Source of the DNA: Pseudomonadota bacterium | GTDB taxonomy: Bacteria > Pseudomonadota > Gammaproteobacteria > Steroidobacterales > Steroidobacteraceae | Assembly (NCBI GenBank): GCA_018241505.1 | Contig: JAFEDS010000016.1 | Span: 620,001 to 684,000, forward strand | Reading direction: 5' to 3' | Length of the DNA stretch: 64,000 bases | Shown here: positions 28,158 to 36,706 of the stretch, piece by piece | Layout: every line of letters starts with the position of its first letter | Numbering within the stretch: position 1 is the first letter of the stretch | The notes under the pieces: model-generated | Told to the model about the DNA's origin: nothing | Database searches by the model: none | The model's input: the letters and a program-made list of their open reading frames with translations, nothing else | Position numbers and translations under genes: made by a program

Positions 28158-29309
28158 CTACTCAGTATCGTAGTCCTGCAACCACGCAGGCGGCGCGTCG
28201 GTGTCCGCATCGGGTGTGAGCGCCGGATCGTACAAGCCCGCAATGGCGTGGGCCATTTCGGACGCATCACCGGATGACATGTTAGTCAGCACCACCACGG
28301 TGGTTCCATCATCGACGTAGCGCGCGATGTGAGCGGTGAAACCCTGCCAACCGCCGCCGTGTTCAATCACCCTGTGGCCGCGAATTGAACGGATAAACCA
28401 ACCGAACCCATAGTTCCCGATGTTGCGCTCGCCATTGTTCAATGCAAAGGGCGTCCACATCCGCTCGAGGTTGGATTGGCTCAACAGAGTCTGCGTGTAC
28501 AGTGCAGCATCCCACTTGGCGAGATCCAGAACGTTGAAATACATCGCGCCGTCGCCGGTGGAGTTGTAAAATGGCGCAACCCACCGCTGATTGCGCAGAA
28601 CTCCCTCCTCGAGCTTATAGCCCGCGGCTCGATTGGGAATGATCTCGGCATCGCTGATGATGCGTGTCGCCGCCATTCCCAACGGTTTGAAAATGCGCTG
28701 CGCGAGAAACTCACCCCACGGCTCGCCGCTGACTTTGTGAATCAGCATGCCCAGCAGGACATAGTTCGTATCGCAGTAGAGCCACCGCTCCCCGACCGGG
28801 AAATCGATGCGCATGGCCTCGATCCTCGCGAGCGCTTCCGCCTCGGTCACCTCATGTTGCAGGTCAAAAGGACCGAATGGCCGCGTCCGCTCATGGTTCG
28901 AATACTGGCCGAGACCTGAAGTATGCGACAGCAGGCTCTTCACCTTGATGGGCTGCCAGCTCGGCGGCGCGTCCGGGAAGTACCGCGTGATGCTGTCTTC
29001 CAGGCCCACGCGCCCCTCCTGCACGAGCAACATGACACCGGTCGCCGTGAACTGCTTGCCCACCGAGCCGGACTGAAACACCATGTCCGTCCGCACCGGT
29101 ACGCCCAACTCGAGGTTTGCTACTCCATAGCCCTTGGCGAAAACCACCTTTCCCTGCCGATAGATTCCAACCTGGACGCCCGGAATTTGGCCTTGCCGCA
29201 TGCGGCCCGCGACGTATTGATCGATCTTGTGCTGCGGGTCGACGTTGGCGGCCGCGGCATCAGCGAGCGCGACGGCGAACAACAGGACTGTCAGGCGCAA
29301 AAGTCTCAC
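28158..29309 (-). CDS. Beta-lactamase-fold serine hydrolase
   Basis: Exported class C beta-lactamase/D-aminopeptidase-family hydrolase, about 383 aa. The GTG at 29309 follows a strong GGGGAGG and gives the signal peptide VRLLRLTVLLFAVALADAAAA; the frame is open to 29438 without signal character. Motifs are SVGK (SxxK, in QSGSVGKQFTA), YCD in LYCDTNYVLLGML where YxN is usual (Asn replaced by Asp), and EHGGGWQG for the third motif. The Asp substitution suggests esterase or peptidase activity rather than beta-lactam hydrolysis, but this is inference. Confidence 0.87.
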   Translation of the reverse strand: MRLLRLTVLLFAVALADAAAANVDPQHKIDQYVAGRMRQGQIPGVQVGIYRQGKVVFAKGYGVANLELGVPVRTDMVFQSGSVGKQFTATGVMLLVQEGRVGLEDSITRYFPDAPPSWQPIKVKSLLSHTSGLGQYSNHERTRPFGPFDLQHEVTEAEALARIEAMRIDFPVGERWLYCDTNYVLLGMLIHKVSGEPWGEFLAQRIFKPLGMAATRIISDAEIIPNRAAGYKLEEGVLRNQRWVAPFYNSTGDGAMYFNVLDLAKWDAALYTQTLLSQSNLERMWTPFALNNGERNIGNYGFGWFIRSIRGHRVIEHGGGWQGFTAHIARYVDDGTTVVVLTNMSSGDASEMAHAIAGLYDPALTPDADTDAPPAWLQDYDTE

Positions 29310-29461
29310 GAGTGCCTCCCCGTTTGGACTCGTTAGCAATGGCACGGCGGTGCATGGTAGGCATGCCGGCATTGCCAACGTAGCGAAAAGGGGTCGCGAC
29401 ATGGGGGCAATGAGTGAAAAGCACCTTTTTGCTGCCACAGATCACGGATTTTCTCTGAATC

Positions 29462-29986
29462 CTACTCGCGCAGTTGGTCCTTCTTGAGCAGCGTCTCGAT
29501 CCCCGAGTCGGGATAGCTCAGCAATTTGCCCAAACGGCGGGCAATCTCCTCCCGCGCCTTGCCGGTGTATTTACCCGCCTTCACCAGCGCCGCCTTGTCC
29601 TGCTTCAGCGCTTTGTATTCATCCAACGTGGCTCCCTTGTAAATCAAGAGCACCTCTTTGCCCTTGGCGACATCCGCCGGAAAGAGGTCAGTCACAATCA
29701 GGTCCGGTTCTCGATAGAGCAGCACATGGCTTTCCTTTGCGATACGCGCCGCCTCCGGCAGGATCTCATCCATCTCCACCGGCGACAGCACATCACTGAA
29801 GGCAAGCTTCTTCTGCCCGATTCCCACCAACTCCGCGAATGCGGTGATCTCCCCCACGTGCAGCGAGGGTTTATCGATGGTCAATGGCGGCTTTTGCGCG
29901 GACTGCGCTGGGGAATTCCCAGAGGCCAACGCTGCGGTCGACAAGCTCATCGCAAGCAGTGAAGCCAACAGACTCCTGTGATTCAT
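29462..29986 (-). CDS. Exported protein of unknown function
   Basis: I do not recognise this family. From the ATG at 29986 it encodes about 174 aa with signal peptide MNHRSLLASLLAMSLSTAALA. The mature part is mixed alpha/beta and Lys-rich. Central segments are KEVLLIYKGATLDEYKALKQDKAALVKAGKYTG and a helical tail ARRLGKLLSYPDSGIETLLKKDQLRE. There is no Cys for lipidation and no metal motif. It lies 80 bases behind the STN receptor at 30067, separated by a strong hairpin, and could be an accessory to that receptor. Confidence 0.7.
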   Translation of the reverse strand: MNHRSLLASLLAMSLSTAALASGNSPAQSAQKPPLTIDKPSLHVGEITAFAELVGIGQKKLAFSDVLSPVEMDEILPEAARIAKESHVLLYREPDLIVTDLFPADVAKGKEVLLIYKGATLDEYKALKQDKAALVKAGKYTGKAREEIARRLGKLLSYPDSGIETLLKKDQLRE

Positions 29987-30026
29987 CGCATGATCTCCTC
30001 GAAAGTGCATAGATCGCAAAGCTCGC

Positions 30027-30056
30027 GGGCGGCACTCCTTTTCCGGAGTGCCGCCC
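30027..30056. terminator. Strong 12-bp hairpin between receptor and downstream gene
   Basis: GGGCGGCACTCC (30027-30038) and GGAGTGCCGCCC (30045-30056) form a perfect 12-base-pair stem with a 6-base loop. No U-run follows on the minus strand, so it is not a canonical intrinsic terminator. It may act as an attenuator or mRNA-stabilising structure after the receptor gene. Confidence 0.6.
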
Positions 30057-30066
30057 TACCCGGTTC

Positions 30067-33012
30067 CTAAAACGTCGCGCCGATCCTGACGTAATAGAAA
30101 CCACCATTGATTCCGTAGGGCGAAAATATCGGGTACTGGATGACGCTGTTGCTATCGCCGTAGTAGAAGCTGCTTTCGTGCGCCAGAATCGTGGCGTTCA
30201 GATGGGGAGGCAACTTGTTGAACAAGTTCAGGGCCCCGATGCTGAACCGGAGGTGCTCCGAGAACTGATATGACAGATCCAGGTTGGTGATTGCCGTCAC
30301 CGGAATCTCATTCCGGTAATAGTCCAGTCCCCCGGGGCAGATAAACAGACCGCCACGCGCAGTGCACGCCGGGAAAGGCCCTCCCTGCCCATTGTCGCCG
30401 TCATCGGACTCATAATCGGATGAAGGCCCATAGATCTTCTCCAACAGATTGGCGGAGAAGCGTTCTACGGTAAACAGGGCACCCAGGTTCACGGTGTATT
30501 TGGGGGTGGCGGTCGTCAGGTCCGAGTAGGCAGTCGGATCGTATAGCTCATCGATAGGTGGATTACCTCCAGCCAACGAGTTCGGCGTAGTCGCGTATTT
30601 GGTCACGGTAGTATTGTTATAGGTGGCGCTCGCTGACCATGTCACCTTGCCGAATGAATAGTCCACCGGGAAGGTGAACACCAGGTCGGCTCCCCGAGTA
30701 CGCGTATCAATGCCGTTTGCGAAGATGTTGATGCCGGTAGTGCCGCTGGCCACCACGCTGGGATCGATGGGATTCCCGCTGGCGATAATGGCGTCATTCA
30801 CAATCGGCGAGTAGATGGTGCCCCCGGCAGATCCGATGATCTGACCACTGCCGACGATGCGGTTGGTAACCGTGATCTGATACAGATCCAGGGTCGCACT
30901 CATCCGTGGCGTCGGCCGCCATACCATACCGAGACTGAAGTTGACCGAATGCTCGGCCTGCAAACCATTCCCGAGTCCCAGAAGGCGTCCGCCCGGGGAA
31001 TCTGGAGCTAACTGCACAAAGGCGGTCGTCGTGTTGACCACTGTGGATGTGTAGTACTCCTCCGCCAGCGTCGGAGCCCGGAATCCGTTGCTGACAGTGC
31101 CGCGCAGGGCGAATGCGGGAGTAAAGTCGTATCGCCCCGTCAGCTTGCCTACAGTCGCATGACCGAAGTCGCTGTAGTGCTCGGTACGCACCGCGGCATC
31201 GAGCCGCAGCGGCTCGATCGGATGGGCGGCCAGATCCAGATATACCGCTTCGTTGTTGCGACTGTGTGAGCCGGCATCGCTCGGCGTGAAGCCCGGATAA
31301 CCCGAAGCGCCTCCGGCCAAATAGGAAATGGGCGCACCCGCATGGATGCCGTAGGTCTCGTGTCGATATTCGGCGCCGAACGCGACGTTCAGCGGACCCG
31401 CCCAGCCCAGATCGATATCTCGATTGAAATCGGCAGTCGTCGTCCATTGGTTCGCCTGCAGACGGCCGTCGTAGATATCCGTCGGAGATGGGACGTTGTA
31501 CAGGCTCGAGTAGCCGGTGTTATACGTATGCAAGGTGGACAGGGAAACCTTGTCCCCGCCATAGCCGGTCGTCACATCCCAGTTCCACGTGCCGGTAGTT
31601 CCCTTGATTCCCAAATTGGTTTGGAAATCGTCCTCTGAGGTAGCTTCCAAAGGACTGAAGCCGAACGGGTACGGATACACCGTCTGCCCGCTGACGGGAT
31701 CGATATAGTGCGCCTTGGAGGGCAGTCGGTAGTTCTGGTAGGCCTCGGCGTTCTTGTGAGCAAACGTGCCGGAGAAATACACCTGAGTGCCATTGCCGAA
31801 GGTTACACCGGAGTTCACGAGCGCTTGCCGGTTCAGGGTCTGGCCGTCGCCCAACCCCTGGTTCAGATTCGGGTAGCCCGGCGCGTTCACCATGTTTGAA
31901 TTCGGATAGGTGGCCAGGTTGTCCGGATTGACCAGCCGCTGATCGGGCCCGCTCACATTGCTGTGGGCGTGCCGCCGGATCTCACCGGTCACGTTCAAAT
32001 ACGCCCCGTTGCCCGGCTCGAACCCCGAATTCAAGCTGGCATCATAGGTCCTGCCCTGAGAGTTGCCGTACTGACCCGCTGAGGCGTTGACGCTTCCTCC
32101 GGATGAGCTCTTCTTCAGGATGATGTTGATGACACCGGCAATCGCATCCGTGCCGTACTGGGCGGCGGCCCCGTCGGTCAACACTTCGATGTGATCGATC
32201 GCATCCACGGGGAGAAAATTCAAATCGACGCCGGCGCCCCCCTGGTAGGGCGATCCGCCATCCACAGCGAGATTGGCGGTCGTATGCCGGCGCTTACCAT
32301 CGACCAGCACCAGCACATGATTCGGACTCAACCCGCGGAGCTTGGCAAGCAAGGTCTGCTCGGCCATGTCGTAGCCGAACGCCTGCATGGTCAAGGAGGG
32401 GACGATCTGCGCCAGGGTGGACATGAGATCGCCATTGCCGGAGGCTGCGCGGAGCGCTTCGGCGCTGAGGATTTGCACCGGGGCGGGACTATCCATGACC
32501 GCCATTCCGCTGGTGCGAGTACCGGTGACGATGACCTCCTCGACAACCTCCTTCTTGCGCTCACCGTCGCTGTACTCTAGGGCAGCAGGTCCCGTAGAAA
32601 TTGCCTCGCCTGCCTCAGCCAGGTGAAATCGGCCCCAGAAGGACCCCTTGGCCTTCTGCGTCGTACTAGTTGGATTCGCGGTTGCGCCGCCGCGCCGCAG
32701 AGGAGCTGCGACCATGATGGCGCCGGACGCATCCGTGGACAGGACTAGAGAGGTGCCTTCCAACAGTTTCGCGGCGGCTTCGCTGGTGGACAGGTCGCCC
32801 TTCACGCCCCGCGTCTCGAGCCCTTGCGCCTGCTCCGGACGATAAATGATATCCACGCGCGCCTGCTTCGCGAGCAGATCCAGGGCGGCTCCCAGCTCAC
32901 CGGATGGGATGTCGATGGCATGTTTGGCATCGTCAGCCATGGCATGCGCCGATAGCCAGAGCGCGCAAGCAGCCACGACCAATGCGGATCGAAATGTCAC
33001 AGACTGGAGCAT
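30067..33012 (-). CDS. Large TonB-dependent receptor with STN domain
   Basis: Outer-membrane receptor of 981 aa. It has a signal peptide (ending SAHAMA), an STN domain at about residues 30-105 (AIDIPSGELGAALDLLAKQA), a linker of about 60 residues, then the TonB box (EEVIVTGTRTSGMAVMDSP). The plug has VLVLVDGKRRH and the motif IEVLTDGAAAQYGTDAIAG, the form seen in large receptors for organic or nutrient ligands rather than classical siderophores. The barrel ends YYVRIGATF. The upstream FecR (74 bases away) and sigma factor form its signalling partners. Confidence 0.95.
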   Translation of the reverse strand: MLQSVTFRSALVVAACALWLSAHAMADDAKHAIDIPSGELGAALDLLAKQARVDIIYRPEQAQGLETRGVKGDLSTSEAAAKLLEGTSLVLSTDASGAIMVAAPLRRGGATANPTSTTQKAKGSFWGRFHLAEAGEAISTGPAALEYSDGERKKEVVEEVIVTGTRTSGMAVMDSPAPVQILSAEALRAASGNGDLMSTLAQIVPSLTMQAFGYDMAEQTLLAKLRGLSPNHVLVLVDGKRRHTTANLAVDGGSPYQGGAGVDLNFLPVDAIDHIEVLTDGAAAQYGTDAIAGVINIILKKSSSGGSVNASAGQYGNSQGRTYDASLNSGFEPGNGAYLNVTGEIRRHAHSNVSGPDQRLVNPDNLATYPNSNMVNAPGYPNLNQGLGDGQTLNRQALVNSGVTFGNGTQVYFSGTFAHKNAEAYQNYRLPSKAHYIDPVSGQTVYPYPFGFSPLEATSEDDFQTNLGIKGTTGTWNWDVTTGYGGDKVSLSTLHTYNTGYSSLYNVPSPTDIYDGRLQANQWTTTADFNRDIDLGWAGPLNVAFGAEYRHETYGIHAGAPISYLAGGASGYPGFTPSDAGSHSRNNEAVYLDLAAHPIEPLRLDAAVRTEHYSDFGHATVGKLTGRYDFTPAFALRGTVSNGFRAPTLAEEYYTSTVVNTTTAFVQLAPDSPGGRLLGLGNGLQAEHSVNFSLGMVWRPTPRMSATLDLYQITVTNRIVGSGQIIGSAGGTIYSPIVNDAIIASGNPIDPSVVASGTTGINIFANGIDTRTRGADLVFTFPVDYSFGKVTWSASATYNNTTVTKYATTPNSLAGGNPPIDELYDPTAYSDLTTATPKYTVNLGALFTVERFSANLLEKIYGPSSDYESDDGDNGQGGPFPACTARGGLFICPGGLDYYRNEIPVTAITNLDLSYQFSEHLRFSIGALNLFNKLPPHLNATILAHESSFYYGDSNSVIQYPIFSPYGINGGFYYVRIGATF

Positions 33013-33086
33013 CGCCCCTCCCCCGGAGTGTGTCTAGTTGTCTCGTGTTATGCACTGAAGACGATCAACGGGGGAAAAACCCAACG

Positions 33087-34139
33087 TCAGCGCGCCTGCA
33101 AGATGTATCGATCCTCGTGCCGCTCGACTCGTAACGGGTAGCCGCGCTCGATCAAACGCAGGAAGGCATCGACATTGTCCGCGCGGAAGCTGCCCGCCAC
33201 CCGGAAGTCCGCAGCATGAGGATCGGCGATGACGATTTTTCGCGTGTTATACCTGTTGAACTCCGCGACCGCTTGCGCAAGCGTCATCTCCCGAAAGACC
33301 AGGACGCCCTCGCGCCAGCTCAAACTTTCCTCGGCTTCGGTGGGAGTTCCATTCTCGAGGAGCACCCCGGAATCGCCGGCCCGGGCCACCATGCCGGCGG
33401 AAAGCAACTCAGGCGCGGACTTCTGCAGTTGCGCTACGGGAGCCCCTTCGAGACGAACACGTCCCTCGGTGACGATCACATCGACATCATCCCCATTCCG
33501 ACGCACCGAAAATCGGGTGCCCACCGCAATCACACGCTTGTCTCCCGCGCGCACCACAAAGGGACGCCGCGTGTCCTGTGCCACCTCAAAGTAGGCCTCG
33601 CCCTGCTCCAACTCGACGCGGCGCTCGTGATCCGTGACCGAAACATGAATCCGGCTGTCGGTATTGAGAGTGACCTTCGAGCCATCCGCCAGCGGAATCA
33701 ACGCGATTCCCCCTACCGGCGTGCGGTAGGAGGCTCCCCGCGATCCGAGATTCCAGGACACGGCCAGCAGCACTGCAAGCAACACACACGCGGCTGCGGA
33801 TCCACCTGCCCAAAGTATCCGCGAAGGACGCCGGCTCACTGCGGGCTTGAAGTGGTCAGGATTTCGCACTGCTGCCTGAGCGGGGTGCGGGTCAAAGAAA
33901 GGTGAGAAGACCCAGGCTCCCGGCGGCGGCGGTCCTCCATCGGGCTTCCCGGTCCCCAACGCTCGTAACCGCTGTGAGCGCTCCCAAACATGCTCCAGGC
34001 GCAAATAGGTAACACGATGCAGGACAGACTCCTCGAGCCACTCCTCGAGTCGCATCTGGTCCGCGCCGCTCCAGTCACCGGAATCACGGCGCGCGAGCCA
34101 GTCACCCGCGATCTGGTCGATGTTTCTAGGGCTGTCCAT
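33087..34139 (-). CDS. FecR-family sigma regulator
   Basis: FecR-like protein of about 350 aa from the ATG at 34139, which overlaps the sigma stop by 14 bases. The DUF4880 domain is IDQIAGDWLARRDSGDWSGADQMRLEEWL. A Pro/Gly-rich linker precedes a transmembrane helix around ILWAGGSAAACVLLAVLLAV. The FecR core shows GGIALIPLADGSKVTLNTDSRI and GEAYFEVAQDTRRPFVV. The C-terminal STN-like end includes FREMTLAQAVAEFNRYN. It pairs with the receptor at 30067-33012. Confidence 0.92.
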   Translation of the reverse strand: MDSPRNIDQIAGDWLARRDSGDWSGADQMRLEEWLEESVLHRVTYLRLEHVWERSQRLRALGTGKPDGGPPPPGAWVFSPFFDPHPAQAAVRNPDHFKPAVSRRPSRILWAGGSAAACVLLAVLLAVSWNLGSRGASYRTPVGGIALIPLADGSKVTLNTDSRIHVSVTDHERRVELEQGEAYFEVAQDTRRPFVVRAGDKRVIAVGTRFSVRRNGDDVDVIVTEGRVRLEGAPVAQLQKSAPELLSAGMVARAGDSGVLLENGTPTEAEESLSWREGVLVFREMTLAQAVAEFNRYNTRKIVIADPHAADFRVAGSFRADNVDAFLRLIERGYPLRVERHEDRYILQAR

Positions 34140-34704
34140 GCTCGCAATCGTCCTCATGCTCAATCGACACCTGCTGCTCCCTACCCCGCTGAATATCCTC
34201 ATCCAGCATGTACTTCGCCAAGAGACGTCCGCCCTTGGACACCTGCTGCTCGACCGCCTTCACGCTCACACCCATTTGCTCGGCCACTTCCTTCTGCGAC
34301 AGGCCCTCTACACGCCGCAACCAAATCACCATGCGGCACCGGGGTGGGAGCCGGTCCAACGCTGCCGCGAGCCGCTTCAACTCCTGACGGGCGCTCACCC
34401 GTTGCTCCGCGCTGATCTCATCTACTGAGACGTCCAGAGCTTCCAAATCCCCAACCGCCTCGATGGATACGATGCGCTCGCGCCGCACCCGATCCGTGAT
34501 CAGGTGATGCGCGGTGCTGAGAAGGAAAGCACGGGGCGAGGTCGGTCGCACGGTGCGGGCGGCCTGGTAGACACGGGCGTAAGCCTCCTGGCGCAGGTCG
34601 TCGATTTCATGCTTTCGCGGCCATACGCGCAAAAGATACCGCAGCAACGAGGCCTCGTGAGCGAGCACCTCGCGCTTGAACCAGGTATCCAGGCTCTCAA
34701 CCAT
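34126..34704 (-). CDS. ECF sigma factor, FecI-like
   Basis: ECF sigma factor, 192 aa. Region 2 is at HEIDDLRQEAYARVYQAARTV and RAFLLSTAHHLITDRVRRE. Region 4 is at ALDRLPPRCRMVIWLRRVEGLSQKEVAEQMGVSVKAVEQQVSKGG. The acidic and His-rich tail (QVSIEHEDDCEHGQP) is unusual but short. It starts the fourth sigma-FecR-STN-receptor series in the window. Confidence 0.92.
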   Translation of the reverse strand: MVESLDTWFKREVLAHEASLLRYLLRVWPRKHEIDDLRQEAYARVYQAARTVRPTSPRAFLLSTAHHLITDRVRRERIVSIEAVGDLEALDVSVDEISAEQRVSARQELKRLAAALDRLPPRCRMVIWLRRVEGLSQKEVAEQMGVSVKAVEQQVSKGGRLLAKYMLDEDIQRGREQQVSIEHEDDCEHGQP

Positions 34705-34812
34705 CGCGGCACATTACCGCTACGGCGACGGGATTACAGCTCGAGAATTTTCGATGAGCGCACTAGGGTATTTTCGCGTTGGTTCGTCGCCTGTGGATGT
34801 CAACACTGCTTC

Positions 34813-36702
34813 TCAGCGCGACGCTTGGGGCAGCACAGGAAGAATGAGGCGCGAAGGCGAGGACGCGGACCGATACACCGACTGCATCGCCTTCTGAAAC
34901 TCCGCCGGCTTGGCGCGATAGATGTTCGTGAACGTCTGCGGATTGCGATCGAACACCGGGAAGAAGCTGCTCTGTACCTGCACCATCAGCCGGTGGCCCC
35001 GCCTGAACGTATGAAACTTGTCGCGAATCTCGAACCGGATCCGCGTGATCTGCCCGGGAACGAGCAGCACGGGCTTCGCGAAACTTTCGCGATACTTTGC
35101 TCGCATCACTTCCATTCCAATGAGCGCCTGGTAGCCACCCATACGGGTACCTTGCGGGTTCGGCTCGTTGTCCGGCGTATCACCCGGATAGACGTCGACC
35201 AGCTTCACGACCCAATCCGCGTCCGTACCTGTGCTCGACACGAACAGATCAATGCCAATGGGCCCGGCCAGCGTGAGGTCTTCGCTCAATGGCGCTGTCT
35301 GATACGTGAGCACGTCCGGGCGCGTGTACGCGAAGCGCTGATCTCCCAACAGGAAGACATCGTCGCTCTCTCGAAGAATCTTCGAGGTGTATGGAACGGG
35401 GCGCGCGGGATCGCTCACGTAACTGTCATGCGCGTCAGCCCCTTCGTCCGTCGGTGCATTGAATTCCAGACGACCGTCGGCACGGAAGTACAGCGGCTTC
35501 ACCACCTTGCCCGCCGGCGGCCACTCATCCAGCTCGTGCCAGCGATTCGTTCCGGTCTCGAAGACGATGGCTTCGGCCCGCGGCGGCGAGCCGTTGCCTT
35601 TCAGGTAGTACTCGAAGAACGGCAACTGGACGGCCTCTTGGAAATGCTCCGCGGTCTTCGAACCGAACAGGATGTCTCCGACGCGCGAGCCATCCGTCTC
35701 TTGCCAACCGCTGTGGGCCCAGGGCCCCACGACGAGCGTGCTCCGGTTTCGTGGGTTCTCTTCCTCGATAGCCTGGTAGGTAGCGAGGGTGCCGTAGGGA
35801 TCGGTCGAGTCGAACCAGCCCATGACGTTCAGTACGGCCACCTTGATATGCTTCAAAGAACGGCGGACGCTGAGGCGCTCCCAGTACGCATCGTAATCGG
35901 GATGCTCGAGAATATTCTTCCAACCCGGCGCCATATCGCCGCCGAAATAACGATCGTTCAGCTCATCCGTCGGTCCGGCGTTCAGAAAGAAGTCATAGTC
36001 CCACGGCTGACCGAAATCGATGTTGGGTGGTTGCGCATTGCCGATGCCGGCACGGCGATGCCCCGTGCGAATGCCGATGCGACGCCACCACTCGACGCCC
36101 GACAACACGAACGCGCCATTGTGATGATCGTCATCGCCAACGAACGCATCGAAGGTCGTGCCCTGCGGCGAGACCGCCTTCAATGCGGGATGCGAATCGA
36201 CCATCCCCATCACCGTATACCAGCCGGGATGCGAAATGCCCCACTGCCCGACGCGACCGTTGTGATTCGGAACGTGCTTCACGAGCCATTCGATGGTGTC
36301 CCACGTATCCGTGCTTTCATCGGTAGCGTGCCGATCGGTGCGCGGCGGACGCAGGTTCTCCCACTCGCCTTCGGACTGGTAAGTGCCGCGAACATCCTGA
36401 AACACAAAGATGTAACCGGCCTGCAGAAATGCCGGGCTCGGCGCCATGTCCGCGACGGCGCGGTAATTATTTGCGCCGTACGGTCCGGCCGAGTACGGCG
36501 TGCGCTGAAGCAGGATGGGATACTGGCGCGAGTGGTCCTTTGGGCTGTAGATAGCGGTGTACAACTTGACACCGTCGCGCATCGCGACGTGTTGCTCGAT
36601 CTTGTCGTAGTGCACTTGCAGATCGAATTCCGCTGCCAGAGCGGGTGTGCCGAGGACGAGAAGAAGCGCGAACCACATCAGGTTGTAGCGGGCCACTCGC
36701 AT
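34813..36702 (-). CDS. CocE/alpha-amino-acid ester hydrolase-like S15 hydrolase
   Basis: Exported serine hydrolase of 629 aa from the ATG at 36702, signal peptide MRVARYNLMWFALLLVLGTPALAA. It matches the X-Pro-dipeptidyl-peptidase/CocE/AEH family: MRDGVKLYTAIYSPK, the oxyanion-Tyr loop LQRTPYSAGPYG, and the nucleophile motif WGISHPGW (Ser157, with His where Tyr is usual). Further motifs are AFVGDDDHHNGAF, acid WFDSTDPYG and base GPWAHSGW. The C-terminal jelly-roll covers about residues 400-629. The gene begins 4 bases after the P5C dehydrogenase stop, so they share an operon. A larger open frame on the opposite strand is a shadow. Likely substrates are amino-acid esters or peptides. Confidence 0.9.
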   Translation of the reverse strand: MRVARYNLMWFALLLVLGTPALAAEFDLQVHYDKIEQHVAMRDGVKLYTAIYSPKDHSRQYPILLQRTPYSAGPYGANNYRAVADMAPSPAFLQAGYIFVFQDVRGTYQSEGEWENLRPPRTDRHATDESTDTWDTIEWLVKHVPNHNGRVGQWGISHPGWYTVMGMVDSHPALKAVSPQGTTFDAFVGDDDHHNGAFVLSGVEWWRRIGIRTGHRRAGIGNAQPPNIDFGQPWDYDFFLNAGPTDELNDRYFGGDMAPGWKNILEHPDYDAYWERLSVRRSLKHIKVAVLNVMGWFDSTDPYGTLATYQAIEEENPRNRSTLVVGPWAHSGWQETDGSRVGDILFGSKTAEHFQEAVQLPFFEYYLKGNGSPPRAEAIVFETGTNRWHELDEWPPAGKVVKPLYFRADGRLEFNAPTDEGADAHDSYVSDPARPVPYTSKILRESDDVFLLGDQRFAYTRPDVLTYQTAPLSEDLTLAGPIGIDLFVSSTGTDADWVVKLVDVYPGDTPDNEPNPQGTRMGGYQALIGMEVMRAKYRESFAKPVLLVPGQITRIRFEIRDKFHTFRRGHRLMVQVQSSFFPVFDRNPQTFTNIYRAKPAEFQKAMQSVYRSASSPSRLILPVLPQASR

Positions 36703-36706
36703 AGCG

